64,000 bases of DNA. Source: Nevskia soli (lineage in GTDB: Bacteria > Pseudomonadota > Gammaproteobacteria > Nevskiales > Nevskiaceae). The notes below the pieces were generated by a model. That model saw only the letters and a program-made list of their open reading frames with translations. It was not told where the DNA came from and made no database searches. The stretch lies in the NCBI GenBank assembly GCA_026224805.1, contig JAMFRN010000017.1, forward strand, positions 1 through 64,000, written 5' to 3'. The translations under genes were made by a program, and so were the position numbers. This document shows, piece by piece, positions 48,444-57,690 of this stretch. The first letter of the stretch is position 1, and each line of letters begins with the position of its first letter.

Positions 48444-50807
48444 ATGTTGACTGCGCTGGTCCGCCGGCTGGAAGATTTTCTGTTCGGCCACCGCGGCGCG
48501 GTGCTGGCGGTGTTCGCCGTGCTGACGGTGCTGATGGGCTGGGAAGCCTCGAAGCTGCGCATCTCCGCCGGCTTCGACAAGCTGCTGCCCTCGGGCCACG
48601 AGTACATCAAGACCTTCGACGATTACCGCGGCCAGCTGCATGACGCCAACGGCATCGCCGTGGTGGTGCATCCGCGCCACGGCGATGTATGGAACGCGGC
48701 GGCGCTGAAAAGCCTGTTCGATGTCACCCAGGCGGTCACCTTCCTGCCCGGCATCAACCGCGGCAGCGTCACCTCGCTGTGGACCCCCAACATCTTCGTC
48801 ACCCAGATCACCGAGGACGGCTTCACCTCCGACCTGCTGATTCCCGGCACCACCACACCGGACGCGCTCACCCCGGAAGTCATCGGCCAGATCCGCGACC
48901 GCGTGGTCAAGGGCGACTTTATCGGCAAGCTGGTGGCCAAGGACGGTTCCGGCGCGCTGATCGCGGCGGAAGTGATGGACCCGGACCCGCATACCGGCGA
49001 GCCGCTGGACTACATCGCCTTCGGCCATTCGCTGGAAACGCAGATCCGCCAGAAGTTCGAAGACAAGGACGTCGAAATCCAGATCATCGGCTTCGCCAAG
49101 GAAGTGTCGGACATCGCCGACGGCGCCCAGGGCGTGCTCGTGTTCTGCGGCATCGCCCTGGTGCTGACCATCCTGGCGGTGTACTGGTACTGCCGCTCCT
49201 GGACCCTGACCTTCCAGAAGATCATCTGCTCGATGACCACACTGATCTGGCAGTTCGGCACGGTGCACCTGCTCGGCCTGGGCCTGGACCCGCTGGCCAT
49301 CCTGGTGCCGTTCCTGATCTTCGCCATCGGCGTGTCGCACGGCGTACAGCAGATCAACTTCATGGTGCGCGAAGTCGCCGGCGGCGCCGACATGTATACG
49401 GCAGCGCGGCGCAGCTTCAGCGGCCTGCTCATTCCCGGCGTGCTGGCCCTGGCCACCACCCTGGTCAGCTTCATCACCATGGTGCTGGTGCCGATCCCGA
49501 TGATCCGCGAACTGGCCATGGTGGCCTCGATTGGCATCGCCTACAAGGTGATGAGCAACCTGGTCATGCTGCCGCTGGCCGCTTCCTACTCGAAGATCAC
49601 CCCAGAGTGGAGCCGCCTGTCGCAGCAGCGGCGCGAAAGCCGGGGCAATCTCATGTCGCGCATCGCCAAAATCGCCGAGCCGCGCAATGCCTGGATCATG
49701 TGCGGCCTGACGCTGCTGATCTTCGTTTCCGCTGTGACCTTGTCGCGGGGCCGGGTCATCGGCAGCCTGCAGCCCGGTTCGACCGAGTTGCGCGCCGATT
49801 CGCGCTACAACGTCGATTCGCGTTCCATCGCCGAGAAATTCGACGTGGGCCTGGACTGGCTCACCGTAGTGGTGGAGGCGCCGGAGGAATCCTGCGGTAA
49901 CGTCGAGCTGCTCAAGCAGGTGGACGAATTCAGCTGGGAGATGCGCAACGTGCCGGGCGTGATCTCGGCCGAATCGGTGGCCTCGCTGACCAAGCTCTAC
50001 AACGCGGGCCTCAATGAAGGCCAGCCGAAGATGGGCACGATTCCCCGCGACAGCCATACCTTGAGCTACAACATCGCCCAGGCGCACGAAGCGGCCGCCA
50101 TCACCGGCAAGGGCTGCAAATGGATGGCGGTGAACCTGTACCTGAGTGATCACAAGGCCACCACCATTCAGGGCGTGGTGGCGGCGGTGAAGCAGTTCCG
50201 CGCCATCCATCAGACGGCGGCGGTGAAATTCCGCCTGGCCAGCGGCAATGCTGGGGTGGAAGCCGCCACCAACGAGGTGCTGGCCAGCGAAGAGCTGCCG
50301 ATGCTGCTCTACGTCTTTGCCACCATCATGGCGCTGGTGTTCCTGGCCTACCGCGACTGGCGCGCCATGCTGGCCTGCTGCCTGCCGCTGGCGGTGGCCA
50401 CCTATATCGGCTACGCCTTCATGAAGCTGCTCGACATCGGCCTGACCGTGGCCACCCTGCCGGTGATGGTGCTGTCGGTGGGCGTCGGCGTGGACTATGC
50501 CTTCTACATCTACAACCGCCTGCAACTGCACATGGCGCGGGGCGAGAACATCGTCGACTCGTTCGAGCACGCCTTGAAGGAAACCGGCGTCGCCACCGTG
50601 TTTACCGCCATCACCCTGTCGATCGGCGTGGCTACCTGGAGTTTCTCGGCGCTGAAGTTCCAGGCCGACATGGGCAAGCTGCTGGCCTTCATGTTCATGG
50701 TCAACATGGTGATGGCGATCACCGCCCTGCCCGCCTTCGCCGTCGTCCTCGAGAGACTGTTCCCGCGCAAGGGGCCGGTGCACATGCCGGGGCTGGCCCA
50801 TGACTAA
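48444..50807 (+). CDS. RND/MMPL-family transporter
   Basis: A 787-residue inner-membrane transporter with about twelve membrane segments in two halves, each with a large periplasmic loop (MMPL topology). The first helix (AVLAVFAVLTVLMGWEASKL) is followed by ISAGFDKLLPSGHEYIKTFD, a typical start, and membrane segments include LAILVPFLIFAIGVSHGVQQ and PVMVLSVGVGVDYAFYIYNR, which match the RND helix with the proton-relay Asp. Members export lipids or hydrophobic compounds. The Ycf48-like gene overlaps its stop by 8 bases, so they are translationally coupled. Confidence 0.93.
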   Translation: MLTALVRRLEDFLFGHRGAVLAVFAVLTVLMGWEASKLRISAGFDKLLPSGHEYIKTFDDYRGQLHDANGIAVVVHPRHGDVWNAAALKSLFDVTQAVTFLPGINRGSVTSLWTPNIFVTQITEDGFTSDLLIPGTTTPDALTPEVIGQIRDRVVKGDFIGKLVAKDGSGALIAAEVMDPDPHTGEPLDYIAFGHSLETQIRQKFEDKDVEIQIIGFAKEVSDIADGAQGVLVFCGIALVLTILAVYWYCRSWTLTFQKIICSMTTLIWQFGTVHLLGLGLDPLAILVPFLIFAIGVSHGVQQINFMVREVAGGADMYTAARRSFSGLLIPGVLALATTLVSFITMVLVPIPMIRELAMVASIGIAYKVMSNLVMLPLAASYSKITPEWSRLSQQRRESRGNLMSRIAKIAEPRNAWIMCGLTLLIFVSAVTLSRGRVIGSLQPGSTELRADSRYNVDSRSIAEKFDVGLDWLTVVVEAPEESCGNVELLKQVDEFSWEMRNVPGVISAESVASLTKLYNAGLNEGQPKMGTIPRDSHTLSYNIAQAHEAAAITGKGCKWMAVNLYLSDHKATTIQGVVAAVKQFRAIHQTAAVKFRLASGNAGVEAATNEVLASEELPMLLYVFATIMALVFLAYRDWRAMLACCLPLAVATYIGYAFMKLLDIGLTVATLPVMVLSVGVGVDYAFYIYNRLQLHMARGENIVDSFEHALKETGVATVFTAITLSIGVATWSFSALKFQADMGKLLAFMFMVNMVMAITALPAFAVVLERLFPRKGPVHMPGLAHD

Positions 50808-51858
50808 GCCGAACTTGTCCCTGAAGCTGGGCCTGCTGGAAGCCTTTGCGGTTCTGGCCGGGATTTCCATCGGCGCCGGACTGTGGTTCGAACACGCGGC
50901 GCATCAAGGGGCCGGTTCACCCGCTTCCGGTGCGGCGGCAACGACGGCAGTGCAGGCGACCGCAAGCAATGGCAGTGCACAGATGCCCGCAACGCCCGTC
51001 GCCGATGCGGCCCATGCGCCCCTGCTGGCGGCGGCGCGCGCCGGCAAGCGGGTGGTCGCCGTGGGTGAACACGGCGTGATCCTGCTGTCCGACGACGAGG
51101 GCAAGACCTTCCGGCAGGCCGGGGCCGTGCCGACGCAGGCCCTTCTGACCAGCCTGTATTTCATCGACGACCGGCAGGGCTGGGCGGCCGGCCACGACGG
51201 CGTGGTGCTGCATACGCAGGATGGCGGCGAAACCTGGACGCTGCAGCATGAGGATCTGTCCAGCGACAAACCGCTGTTCTCGATCTACTTCAAGGACGCG
51301 CAGCATGGCCTGGCGGTGGGGCTATTCGGCACCGCGCTGCAGACCGCCGATGGCGGGGCCACCTGGACACCTCTGGCCGTGGAAAGCGGCGAGGAGAACG
51401 ATCACCATCTGTACGCAATCTTCGGCGATCCGGCCACGGCCCTGTGCATCGCGGGCGAGGCCGGCCTGATCTACCGTTCCACCGATGGCGGGGCGAGCTG
51501 GAGCACCATCAAGACGGCCAACCCGGGCTCCTTCTGGAGCGGCGCACTGCTCAAGGACGGCAGCCTGCTCGCCGCCGGCCAGCGCGGCCATCTGTTCGCC
51601 AGCCATGACCAGGGCGCGAGCTGGACCGAGCTCCCCTCCGGCACCGATCAGTCCCTCACCAGCATCGCGCAGGACACCGACGGCGCCATCCTGATCACCG
51701 GGCTCGCCGGCATCACCCTGAGCAGCAGCGACGGCGGCAAGACCTTCGCCGCGCAAAGCCGCGCCGACCGCGTGCCCCTGAACGCCGCGCTGAGCCGCCC
51801 CGGCCAGGCCGCGCTACTGTTTGGCGACAAAGGCGCGGTGGATCAGCCGGCGAGCTAG
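50800..51858 (+). CDS. Ycf48-like beta-propeller protein
   Basis: The 352-residue protein has an N-terminal signal anchor (LGLLEAFAVLAGISIGAGLW) and repeats of the Ycf48/BNR type: DDEGKTFRQAGAVP, DGGETWTLQHEDL, DGGATWTPLAVES, DGGASWSTIKTAN, DQGASWTELPSGT and DGGKTFAAQSRAD. These form a 6- to 7-bladed propeller. It overlaps the RND gene by 8 bases. In photosynthetic organisms Ycf48 assists membrane-complex assembly. Here it probably serves the RND/DUF1329/DUF1302 system, by inference. Confidence 0.9.
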   Translation: MTKPNLSLKLGLLEAFAVLAGISIGAGLWFEHAAHQGAGSPASGAAATTAVQATASNGSAQMPATPVADAAHAPLLAAARAGKRVVAVGEHGVILLSDDEGKTFRQAGAVPTQALLTSLYFIDDRQGWAAGHDGVVLHTQDGGETWTLQHEDLSSDKPLFSIYFKDAQHGLAVGLFGTALQTADGGATWTPLAVESGEENDHHLYAIFGDPATALCIAGEAGLIYRSTDGGASWSTIKTANPGSFWSGALLKDGSLLAAGQRGHLFASHDQGASWTELPSGTDQSLTSIAQDTDGAILITGLAGITLSSSDGGKTFAAQSRADRVPLNAALSRPGQAALLFGDKGAVDQPAS

Positions 51859-51897
51859 ATTCCGCCGAAACAACCGCTCGGGCCTTGGCCGGGGGTT

Positions 51898-51969
51898 GCG
51901 TCAACTGTCAATGCGTCCCCCGGCCAATTAACGGATAGTAGCAATCAAAACTCAAGTTCCGATGCTGCG
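51898..51969 (+). repeat. Copy A of a diverged 72-bp direct repeat
   Basis: Begins GCGTCAACTGTCAATGCGTC and ends GATGCTGCG. It matches the segment at 53050-53121 at about three bases in four, with the longest match CAACTGTCAATGCG and a shared GATAGTAG. It lies in the gap 51859-52236, which holds no convincing gene. Confidence 0.65.
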
Positions 51970-52236
51970 AAAGCTTCTGGACTATTCGGCCGCTATTGCA
52001 GTGGCGGCTTTGAACTCCGCGCTGGTAGGGGCTGGGATGACCCACCCCCTGTCACCGACTTCTGCAATCAGCTGATCCATTACCACTTTCAGTCCTTTGG
52101 CTGATGGCTGTTCTACCCGGCTGCGACTCCATGAGCTCAGCAGCCTCCACCGGGGGTTAGACTGCAAAGGCGTCCCTGTGTATCCGCCAAGCACCCCGCT
52201 GCCGATGATTCATTTACTTCCAACTCATTCGATCTT

Positions 52237-52698
52237 ATGCGCGTTCTGAAAATTCTCGGATGCCTGCTGCTTTTCTGGGCCGGTTTCGGCTGTGGCGCCG
52301 CAAGCTTTATCCGGACCCAATCCAGGCCTTTGCCGGCCATCAGCCAATGCACATCCACCGAGATCTGTCTGACCGATCCGGAGGTACTGGGCCTGATTAC
52401 CTCGGTGGGATTGCATCTTGTGCCCGGCCTCATGCCCGACATCGTGGCGCGCAGTCCGGAATGCGTCGCCATCCGCAATCCGAAGCCGGAGGCGCGTGTC
52501 GACCTGGTGTTTTTCCCGACGCGCGATTTGCGCAATCTGCTCGACCTCGCACCAGGGGATGAAAAATACGTGGTCGGCTGCTTCGCACTAATGCAGAAGG
52601 TCGCCGACGAGCGCGGCATCCGCAACTGGAGGATTGTCAGCAACGGGCCAGGCATTCAGGAGATCGCCTACCTGCACTTCCACCTCTTGCAGCAGTGA
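52237..52698 (+). CDS. Exported HIT-like protein with altered histidine triad (153 aa)
   Basis: The N-terminus MRVLKILGCLLLFWAGFGCG is a signal or lipid-anchor region. The body has TEICLTDPEVLGLITSVGLH, VARSPECVAIRNPKPEARVD and, at the C-terminus, RIVSNGPGIQEIAYLHFHLL, which matches the GPGxGQxVxHLHxHL end of HIT-family nucleotide hydrolases except that the first His of the triad is Tyr. HIT proteins are normally cytoplasmic, so an exported one is unusual. It may be a non-hydrolysing nucleotide or phosphoester binder. It stands between the Ycf48 and acylase genes, flanked by the diverged repeats. Confidence 0.65.
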   Translation: MRVLKILGCLLLFWAGFGCGAASFIRTQSRPLPAISQCTSTEICLTDPEVLGLITSVGLHLVPGLMPDIVARSPECVAIRNPKPEARVDLVFFPTRDLRNLLDLAPGDEKYVVGCFALMQKVADERGIRNWRIVSNGPGIQEIAYLHFHLLQQ

Positions 52699-53199
52699 AT
52701 ATTCCCCGCCTTCGCCGGATAACGTCGGTTTGCGCTATGGCGCGGCATCGCCGAGCAGTGCGGATACGGAATTGCCGATCGGGGTTGATAAGCCAGCAAC
52801 CCGCAGTATTTCCGGGAGCAGTTCCAGCTTAATGCTGCGTGTTGCCGTTTTGTTGGGCGTGGCGTTGGTGGAGGGATAGCTCATGAACACCGCAGCACTG
52901 CCGCCTTGCGGCGCATCGCAAGCGGAACTGCACGGGGCTCCCGATGCTTCTGTCCTGAAGCCTCAGCCAGCGACCGTATTGCAGCTGGTTGTGCCGTACC
53001 TATTGGCGATAGACACGGGCTCCCCCTCCATAACCAGTGAAAGGAGATGGCGCCAACTGTCAATGCGCGCGCCGGCCAACTGGCCGATAGTAGGAGCCAG
53101 AACTCAGGCATCGATGCGGCGCACTGCCCCCGGCAGGCGCGCCGTAAACGAAAGCCGAACCATCGACGTGACGGGTACATCGGTCCAGGGGACAGCGCC
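52699..53199. other. 501-base gap without supported gene, upstream of the acylase gene
   Basis: Short open frames here (for example from 52883) lack family features or good starts. The gap contains copy B of the 72-bp repeat at 53050-53121 and, just before 53200, the presumable promoter of the acylase gene. I see nothing else. Confidence 0.5.
53050..53121 (+). repeat. Copy B of a diverged 72-bp direct repeat
   Basis: Begins GCGCCAACTGTCAATGCGCG and ends GATGCGGCG, matching copy A at 51898-51969 in the same orientation. It lies about 80 bases before the acylase start. The two copies flank the HIT-like gene. Confidence 0.65.
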
Positions 53200-56100
53200 A
53201 TGCAGCAGACAAGTCAGGATTTTTCCAAACACATTCCGGGCCTTGCCCTGCGCGGCGGCAGGCTCGCCTTCCTGCTCGGCGCCGGCCTGGCACTGGCCGC
53301 CTGCGGCTCCAGCTCGCCGGTTGCCGGGACCAGTTCGAATTCCAGTGGTGGAGGTGGAGGAGGCGGCGGCTCCAGCGGAGGGCTGAGCGGCAATCTGGGG
53401 CCCGGCGACGGCAGCAGCACCTATCTGAACATCGAAGTGCCGGGCAGCAACGGCGATTCGGCCGGAGGTGTCGGCCTGCCGGTCGCCGGCACGCCGGCCA
53501 GCTACCCCGCCAACTACAACGACCAGGCCACCATGTATGGCGACTTGAGCTATGCCCAGCAGGGGCTGACGCCGACGCCCTGCACGCCGCCGACCAGCCT
53601 GAGCCAGCACGTCGCCTCCTCCAACCTCGGCTGCAACTACTTCAAGCACAACGGCCTGAGCCCGGACACCGTGGTGTCCACCGAGACCCTGACCACCACT
53701 TATGGGGGCACCGTCACCATCCAGCGCGATGGCTGGGGCGTGCCCTTCATCACTGCAGCCAACCGCCAGGACGCCATGTACGGCGTCGGCTATGCCGAAG
53801 CCGAGGACCGGCTGTGGATCATGGACGTGCTGCGCAATTTCGGCCGCGGCCAGCTCAGCAAGTTCCTGGGACCGGCGCCGGAGCTGTTCCAGTACGACGC
53901 CGCCCTGGCCGTTACCGCCGGCTACGGCGAGGACGAGCTGACCAATATGGTGAACACCACCGCGGCGGACTTCGGCGATCTCGGGCCGCTGATCCTGCAG
54001 GACGTCGACGCCGATGTGGCCGGCATCAACGGCTATATCACCAGCCTCACCGGCGCCAACGCCGCCAAGATCCCCACCGAATACGCCCTGCTCAAGAATG
54101 GCGGCTATCCGCCGCCGGCCTTCACCCGCAACGACGTGGTCGCCTCGGTCACCTTGCTGCAGTCCATTTTCGCCGTGGGTGGCGGCAGCGAGGTCAGCAA
54201 CGAGGCCTTCCTGCAGCAGCTCGACTCCAGCGTCACCGCCGGCAACCTCAACCTGCCGGTCGCCGCCTGCCAGATGTGGCGCGACCTGCGCCACGCCAAC
54301 GACCCGCAGGCCACGCGCACCGTCAGCGCCACCTTCACCCAATCCCCCGCCAGCCTCAACGAGAACTGCCCGCAGACCCTGCCGGCCGGTACCGCGATCT
54401 GGGACGTGGGCAGCTACAAGGTGTTCGACGCCTACGACGCCGACGGCACCAACGAAAACCTGCCGCTGCCGCCGACCACCGCTACCACCAGCGTGGACAG
54501 CGCCCGCAAGACCCTGCTGGCGCAGCTGCTGTTCGGCGGCAAGCCCGGCGACAGCAAGAGCCTGCGCGCCGCGCTGCAGGCCGGCCTGCACAGCCGCAGC
54601 CATGCCGCACCGCTCCAGGCCCAACTACAGGCAAAACTGCGGATGCCTGCCGGCCAACCGGCCAAGCGGCCGGTGCAGCTGGCGATGGGGCCGCTGGACA
54701 TGCTGCACAAAGCCCTGGGCGTGTTCGGCGTGCCGCCGAGCATGTCCAACTGGATGGCGGTGACCGCCGCCAACACCGTGGACGGCCACCCGATCGGCGT
54801 GATGGGGCCGCAGGTGGGCTACTTCCAGCCGCACGCACTGTGGGAATTCGCGGTGCACTCCACCGGCGGCACGCCGACCGACCTCGACGGCCGCGGCATG
54901 ACCTTCGGCGCCATCCCCTACATCCTGATCGGACGCGGCGTCGACTATGCCTGGAGCGCCACTTCCAACGACAGCGACATCGTCGACACGCGCGTCTCGC
55001 AGATCTGCAACATGGACGGCTCGGCGCCCTCGCTGACCCTGGTCAACGGCTTCCCCAGCGCCGACGGCTATCTCTACGACCAGGGCGATGGCAAGGGCGC
55101 GCTATGCCGCGCGTTCTACAAGCGCACCGACAGCTGGACCGCAACACCGACGGTGGCCTCCATCGCCGGCCTGGGCGGCTCGCTGGCGCCGGCCTCGGTG
55201 CACCGCTATGTCCTGCGCACCCACTACGGCCCGGTGTTCGCCACCGCCACCGTCAACGGCGCGCCGGTGGTAATCTCGCTGCAGCGCTCCAACTACTACA
55301 ACGAACTGGGCGGCGCGGCACCATTCTCCCTGACCTCCACGCCCACGGTGCACGGCGTCAGCAGCTTCCAGCATCTGCTCAACGGCTACAGCGGCACCTT
55401 CAACTGGCTGTACGTGGACAAGCAGGACGTCGGCTACAGCGCCACCGGCCTGCTGCCGGTGCGCAATGCCGGCCAGTCGCCGGAGCTGCCGTCCTGGGGC
55501 AATGGCAATTACGAGTGGGCCAGCGACGTCAGCTTCCTGCAGCAGAACCCTTATTACTTCAGCAACTACGGCGGCGATGTACCCTTCCCCGCCCGGCAGG
55601 TGCCGGTCGCGGTCAATGGCGGCCCGCTCGCCGGCGGCTACGACGAGTGGCAGAACTTCCTCCAGTTCCCCCAGCATCCGCAGGTGGTGAATCCATCGCA
55701 GGGCTACATCGTCAGCTGGAACAACTCGCCGGCGGCCGGCTGGTGGGCGGCGGACAATCGTCCCGGCTGGGGACCGATCCACCGCATCGATACCGAGCCG
55801 GTGCGCTTCAACAATTTCCTGGCCACCGGCAAGAAATTCAATTTCGCCAATGTCGAGGAAATCGAGGCCGACGCCAGCTATGTCGATCTGCGCGGGCAGG
55901 AACTGCTGCCGCTGCTGCTGCAGATCATGCAGCAGGGCACCCTGACCGCCGACGAAACCACCGCCGCCACCCTGATGCAGAACTGGCTCAACGGCATCGC
56001 CTCCGACGGCACCACCCTCAACGGCAGCTCCAATGCCTGGATCAACGGCACCCAGGGGCTGGGCGCCTGGCGCCGCACGCGCACCCCGGGTACTGCCGGC

Positions 56101-56637
56101 GCTACCACCTACGACAACCAGCCGGCCGTGGTGCTGATGGATGCCTGGTATCTGTACCTGATGAACACGGTGACCTCGCAGCTCGCCGCGCTCGACCCTG
56201 ACATCGACCAGCCCTCGCTCAGCGGCGCCTGCATCAGCAGCATCCTGCTGTGCCGCCAGGATGCCCCGCGCGCCCAGGGTTCCGCTTACGAGTTCGGCTG
56301 GTACGCGGTGATGTACCGGATGCTGCAGATGGCCCTCAATACCCCCGGCCATACCAACTACCAGACGCTGAAATGCGCCGGGACCGGTGCCTTGAGCGAT
56401 TGCCGCAATGCCGTGCTCAGCGCGCTGGACAGCGCCATCAGCCAGCTCGGCGGCGTCTCCAACATGGCCAAGTGGAACGGCACCCAGCTGCCCAATATGC
56501 AGGGCCAGAGCAAGGTGACGGTGGAGACCTACGACGACATCAAGCCCACCGACTTCAGCGCGCTGCCCGCCGAGCCCCTGCCCTGGGAAAACCGGCCGTC
56601 CTACCAGCAGGTGATCGAGATCACCAGCGGGCGTTAG
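53200..56637 (+). CDS. Penicillin-acylase-family (Ntn hydrolase) lipoprotein
   Basis: ATG 53200 gives MQQTSQDFSKHIPGLALRGG and a lipobox LALAACGSSS, so the mature 1120-residue protein is lipid-anchored outside the cytoplasm. A Ser/Gly-rich linker (SSGGGGGGGGSSGG) follows. Penicillin acylase motifs then appear: VTIQRDGWGVPFITAANRQD, GYAEAEDRLWIMDVLRNFGR, and the autocleavage point at Ser516 in SMSNWMAVTAANTVDGHPIG. Ser516 would be the new N-terminal nucleophile of the beta chain. In known acylases D-P-H-L follows later, and here it is GPQVGYFQP. Likely substrates are amides such as acyl-homoserine lactones or acylated amino acids, but this is not shown. Confidence 0.87.
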   Translation: MQQTSQDFSKHIPGLALRGGRLAFLLGAGLALAACGSSSPVAGTSSNSSGGGGGGGGSSGGLSGNLGPGDGSSTYLNIEVPGSNGDSAGGVGLPVAGTPASYPANYNDQATMYGDLSYAQQGLTPTPCTPPTSLSQHVASSNLGCNYFKHNGLSPDTVVSTETLTTTYGGTVTIQRDGWGVPFITAANRQDAMYGVGYAEAEDRLWIMDVLRNFGRGQLSKFLGPAPELFQYDAALAVTAGYGEDELTNMVNTTAADFGDLGPLILQDVDADVAGINGYITSLTGANAAKIPTEYALLKNGGYPPPAFTRNDVVASVTLLQSIFAVGGGSEVSNEAFLQQLDSSVTAGNLNLPVAACQMWRDLRHANDPQATRTVSATFTQSPASLNENCPQTLPAGTAIWDVGSYKVFDAYDADGTNENLPLPPTTATTSVDSARKTLLAQLLFGGKPGDSKSLRAALQAGLHSRSHAAPLQAQLQAKLRMPAGQPAKRPVQLAMGPLDMLHKALGVFGVPPSMSNWMAVTAANTVDGHPIGVMGPQVGYFQPHALWEFAVHSTGGTPTDLDGRGMTFGAIPYILIGRGVDYAWSATSNDSDIVDTRVSQICNMDGSAPSLTLVNGFPSADGYLYDQGDGKGALCRAFYKRTDSWTATPTVASIAGLGGSLAPASVHRYVLRTHYGPVFATATVNGAPVVISLQRSNYYNELGGAAPFSLTSTPTVHGVSSFQHLLNGYSGTFNWLYVDKQDVGYSATGLLPVRNAGQSPELPSWGNGNYEWASDVSFLQQNPYYFSNYGGDVPFPARQVPVAVNGGPLAGGYDEWQNFLQFPQHPQVVNPSQGYIVSWNNSPAAGWWAADNRPGWGPIHRIDTEPVRFNNFLATGKKFNFANVEEIEADASYVDLRGQELLPLLLQIMQQGTLTADETTAATLMQNWLNGIASDGTTLNGSSNAWINGTQGLGAWRRTRTPGTAGATTYDNQPAVVLMDAWYLYLMNTVTSQLAALDPDIDQPSLSGACISSILLCRQDAPRAQGSAYEFGWYAVMYRMLQMALNTPGHTNYQTLKCAGTGALSDCRNAVLSALDSAISQLGGVSNMAKWNGTQLPNMQGQSKVTVETYDDIKPTDFSALPAEPLPWENRPSYQQVIEITSGR

Positions 56638-56683
56638 AGGCTACCGGGCATGCGCTAAGGAAATTCTGAACAATTTCGTCATC

Positions 56684-56761
56684 GTCACCCCCGCGAAGAC
56701 GGGGGACCAGTTTTGATTTCCACCCTTCGCAAAACTGGATTCCCGCCTTCGCGGGAATGAC
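56684..56761. repeat. BIME-like inverted repeat of a common genome repeat
   Basis: The 32-nt arm GTCACCCCCGCGAAGACGGG... (56684-56715) has an imperfect inverted partner ...TTCCCGCCTTCGCGGGAATGAC (56730-56761). The arms match GTCATTCCCGCGAAGGCGGG, a repeat dispersed in many proteobacterial genomes. It lies in the gap between the acylase and LysR genes. Confidence 0.75.
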
Positions 56762-56778
56762 GGTTGATCAGAGTTTCC

Positions 56779-57690
56779 CTATGCGTCCGCCGGGCTGCTA
56801 TCACCTGCCTTGCCCAAGGCCGTCGCCAGAAAGTTGCGCAGGGCCGGCGACTCTCCATCGCGCTTCCAGGCAAGCAGGATGTCCGTGCTGGCATCGCTCT
56901 GCACCAGCGGCAGAAACACCACGCCCGGCACATGGATCTGCCGCATCGACGCCGCCACCAGGGCCACCCCGACCCCGGCTGCAACCAGGCCGATGACGGT
57001 GGGCATCTCGTGCACTTCCTGCACTACGCGCGGCGCGAATCCCGCCTTCAGGCACAGCGCCAGGATCTGGTCGTGCAGCCCGGTGCTGACCGTGCGCGAA
57101 TAGAGGATGAAGGGCTCCTGCGCCAGCGCCGACAAGGGCAAGCGTTTGCGCCTGGCCAGCGGATTGTCCGCATGCAGCGCCAGCAGCAGCGGCTCGCGCA
57201 GCACCACGCGCGTTTCCAGCAGATTCAGTTTCTCGTGTTGGGTGGGGCGGAAAAAGCCGACGTCGAGGGTTTCCTCGGCTAGGCGCTCGATCTGCTCGCG
57301 CGTGCTCAACTCGCGCAGCTGCAGCTGCACGCCGGGATAGGCCTGGCGGAAATCGTGCAGCACGCGCGGCATCACCGGGGTAAACGGCAGGGAGCCGGTG
57401 AAGCCGATCTCCAGCATGCCGCTCTCGCCGCGCCCGACCCGCTGCACTGCGGTTTTCGCCGCCTGCGCCTGGCTCAGCACGGCGCGGGCGCGCGGCAGCA
57501 GCTCCCGCCCGGCATCGGTCAGGCTGATGCGGTGACCGGCGCGCCCGAACAGCGGCACGCCCAGTTCCTGCTCCAGCGTCTGGATCTGCTGCGACAGCGG
57601 CGGCTGCGAGATATGCAGGCGGCGCGCGGCGCGGCCGAAGTGCAATTCCTCGGCGACGGCGATGAAGTAACGCAGGCGGCGCAGGTTCAT
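56779..57690 (-). CDS. LysR-family transcriptional regulator
   Basis: The 303-residue regulator has an N-terminal winged HTH (LRRLRYFIAVAEELHFGRAA, RRLHISQPPLSQQIQTLEQE) followed by the periplasmic-binding-like ligand domain (LEIGFTGSLPFTPVMPRVLH). It is divergent from the MFS gene with a 94-base gap that contains an LTTR-type dyad just ahead of its own start. It therefore probably regulates the MFS gene and itself. The ligand is unknown. Confidence 0.95.
   Translation of the reverse strand: MNLRRLRYFIAVAEELHFGRAARRLHISQPPLSQQIQTLEQELGVPLFGRAGHRISLTDAGRELLPRARAVLSQAQAAKTAVQRVGRGESGMLEIGFTGSLPFTPVMPRVLHDFRQAYPGVQLQLRELSTREQIERLAEETLDVGFFRPTQHEKLNLLETRVVLREPLLLALHADNPLARRKRLPLSALAQEPFILYSRTVSTGLHDQILALCLKAGFAPRVVQEVHEMPTVIGLVAAGVGVALVAASMRQIHVPGVVFLPLVQSDASTDILLAWKRDGESPALRNFLATALGKAGDSSPADA

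Noticed and set aside
46359-50870. A 1503-residue open frame on the minus strand antisense to DUF1302 and the RND gene
   Set aside because: It is antisense to two genes with clear family features, and its composition (many His, Arg, Gln, Gly) is that of a reading-frame shadow in GC-rich DNA.
52883-53199. A 106-residue-plus frame ahead of the acylase as part of the gene
   Set aside because: The signal peptide and lipobox of the acylase begin at 53200, and the upstream part contains the diverged repeat and no domain.
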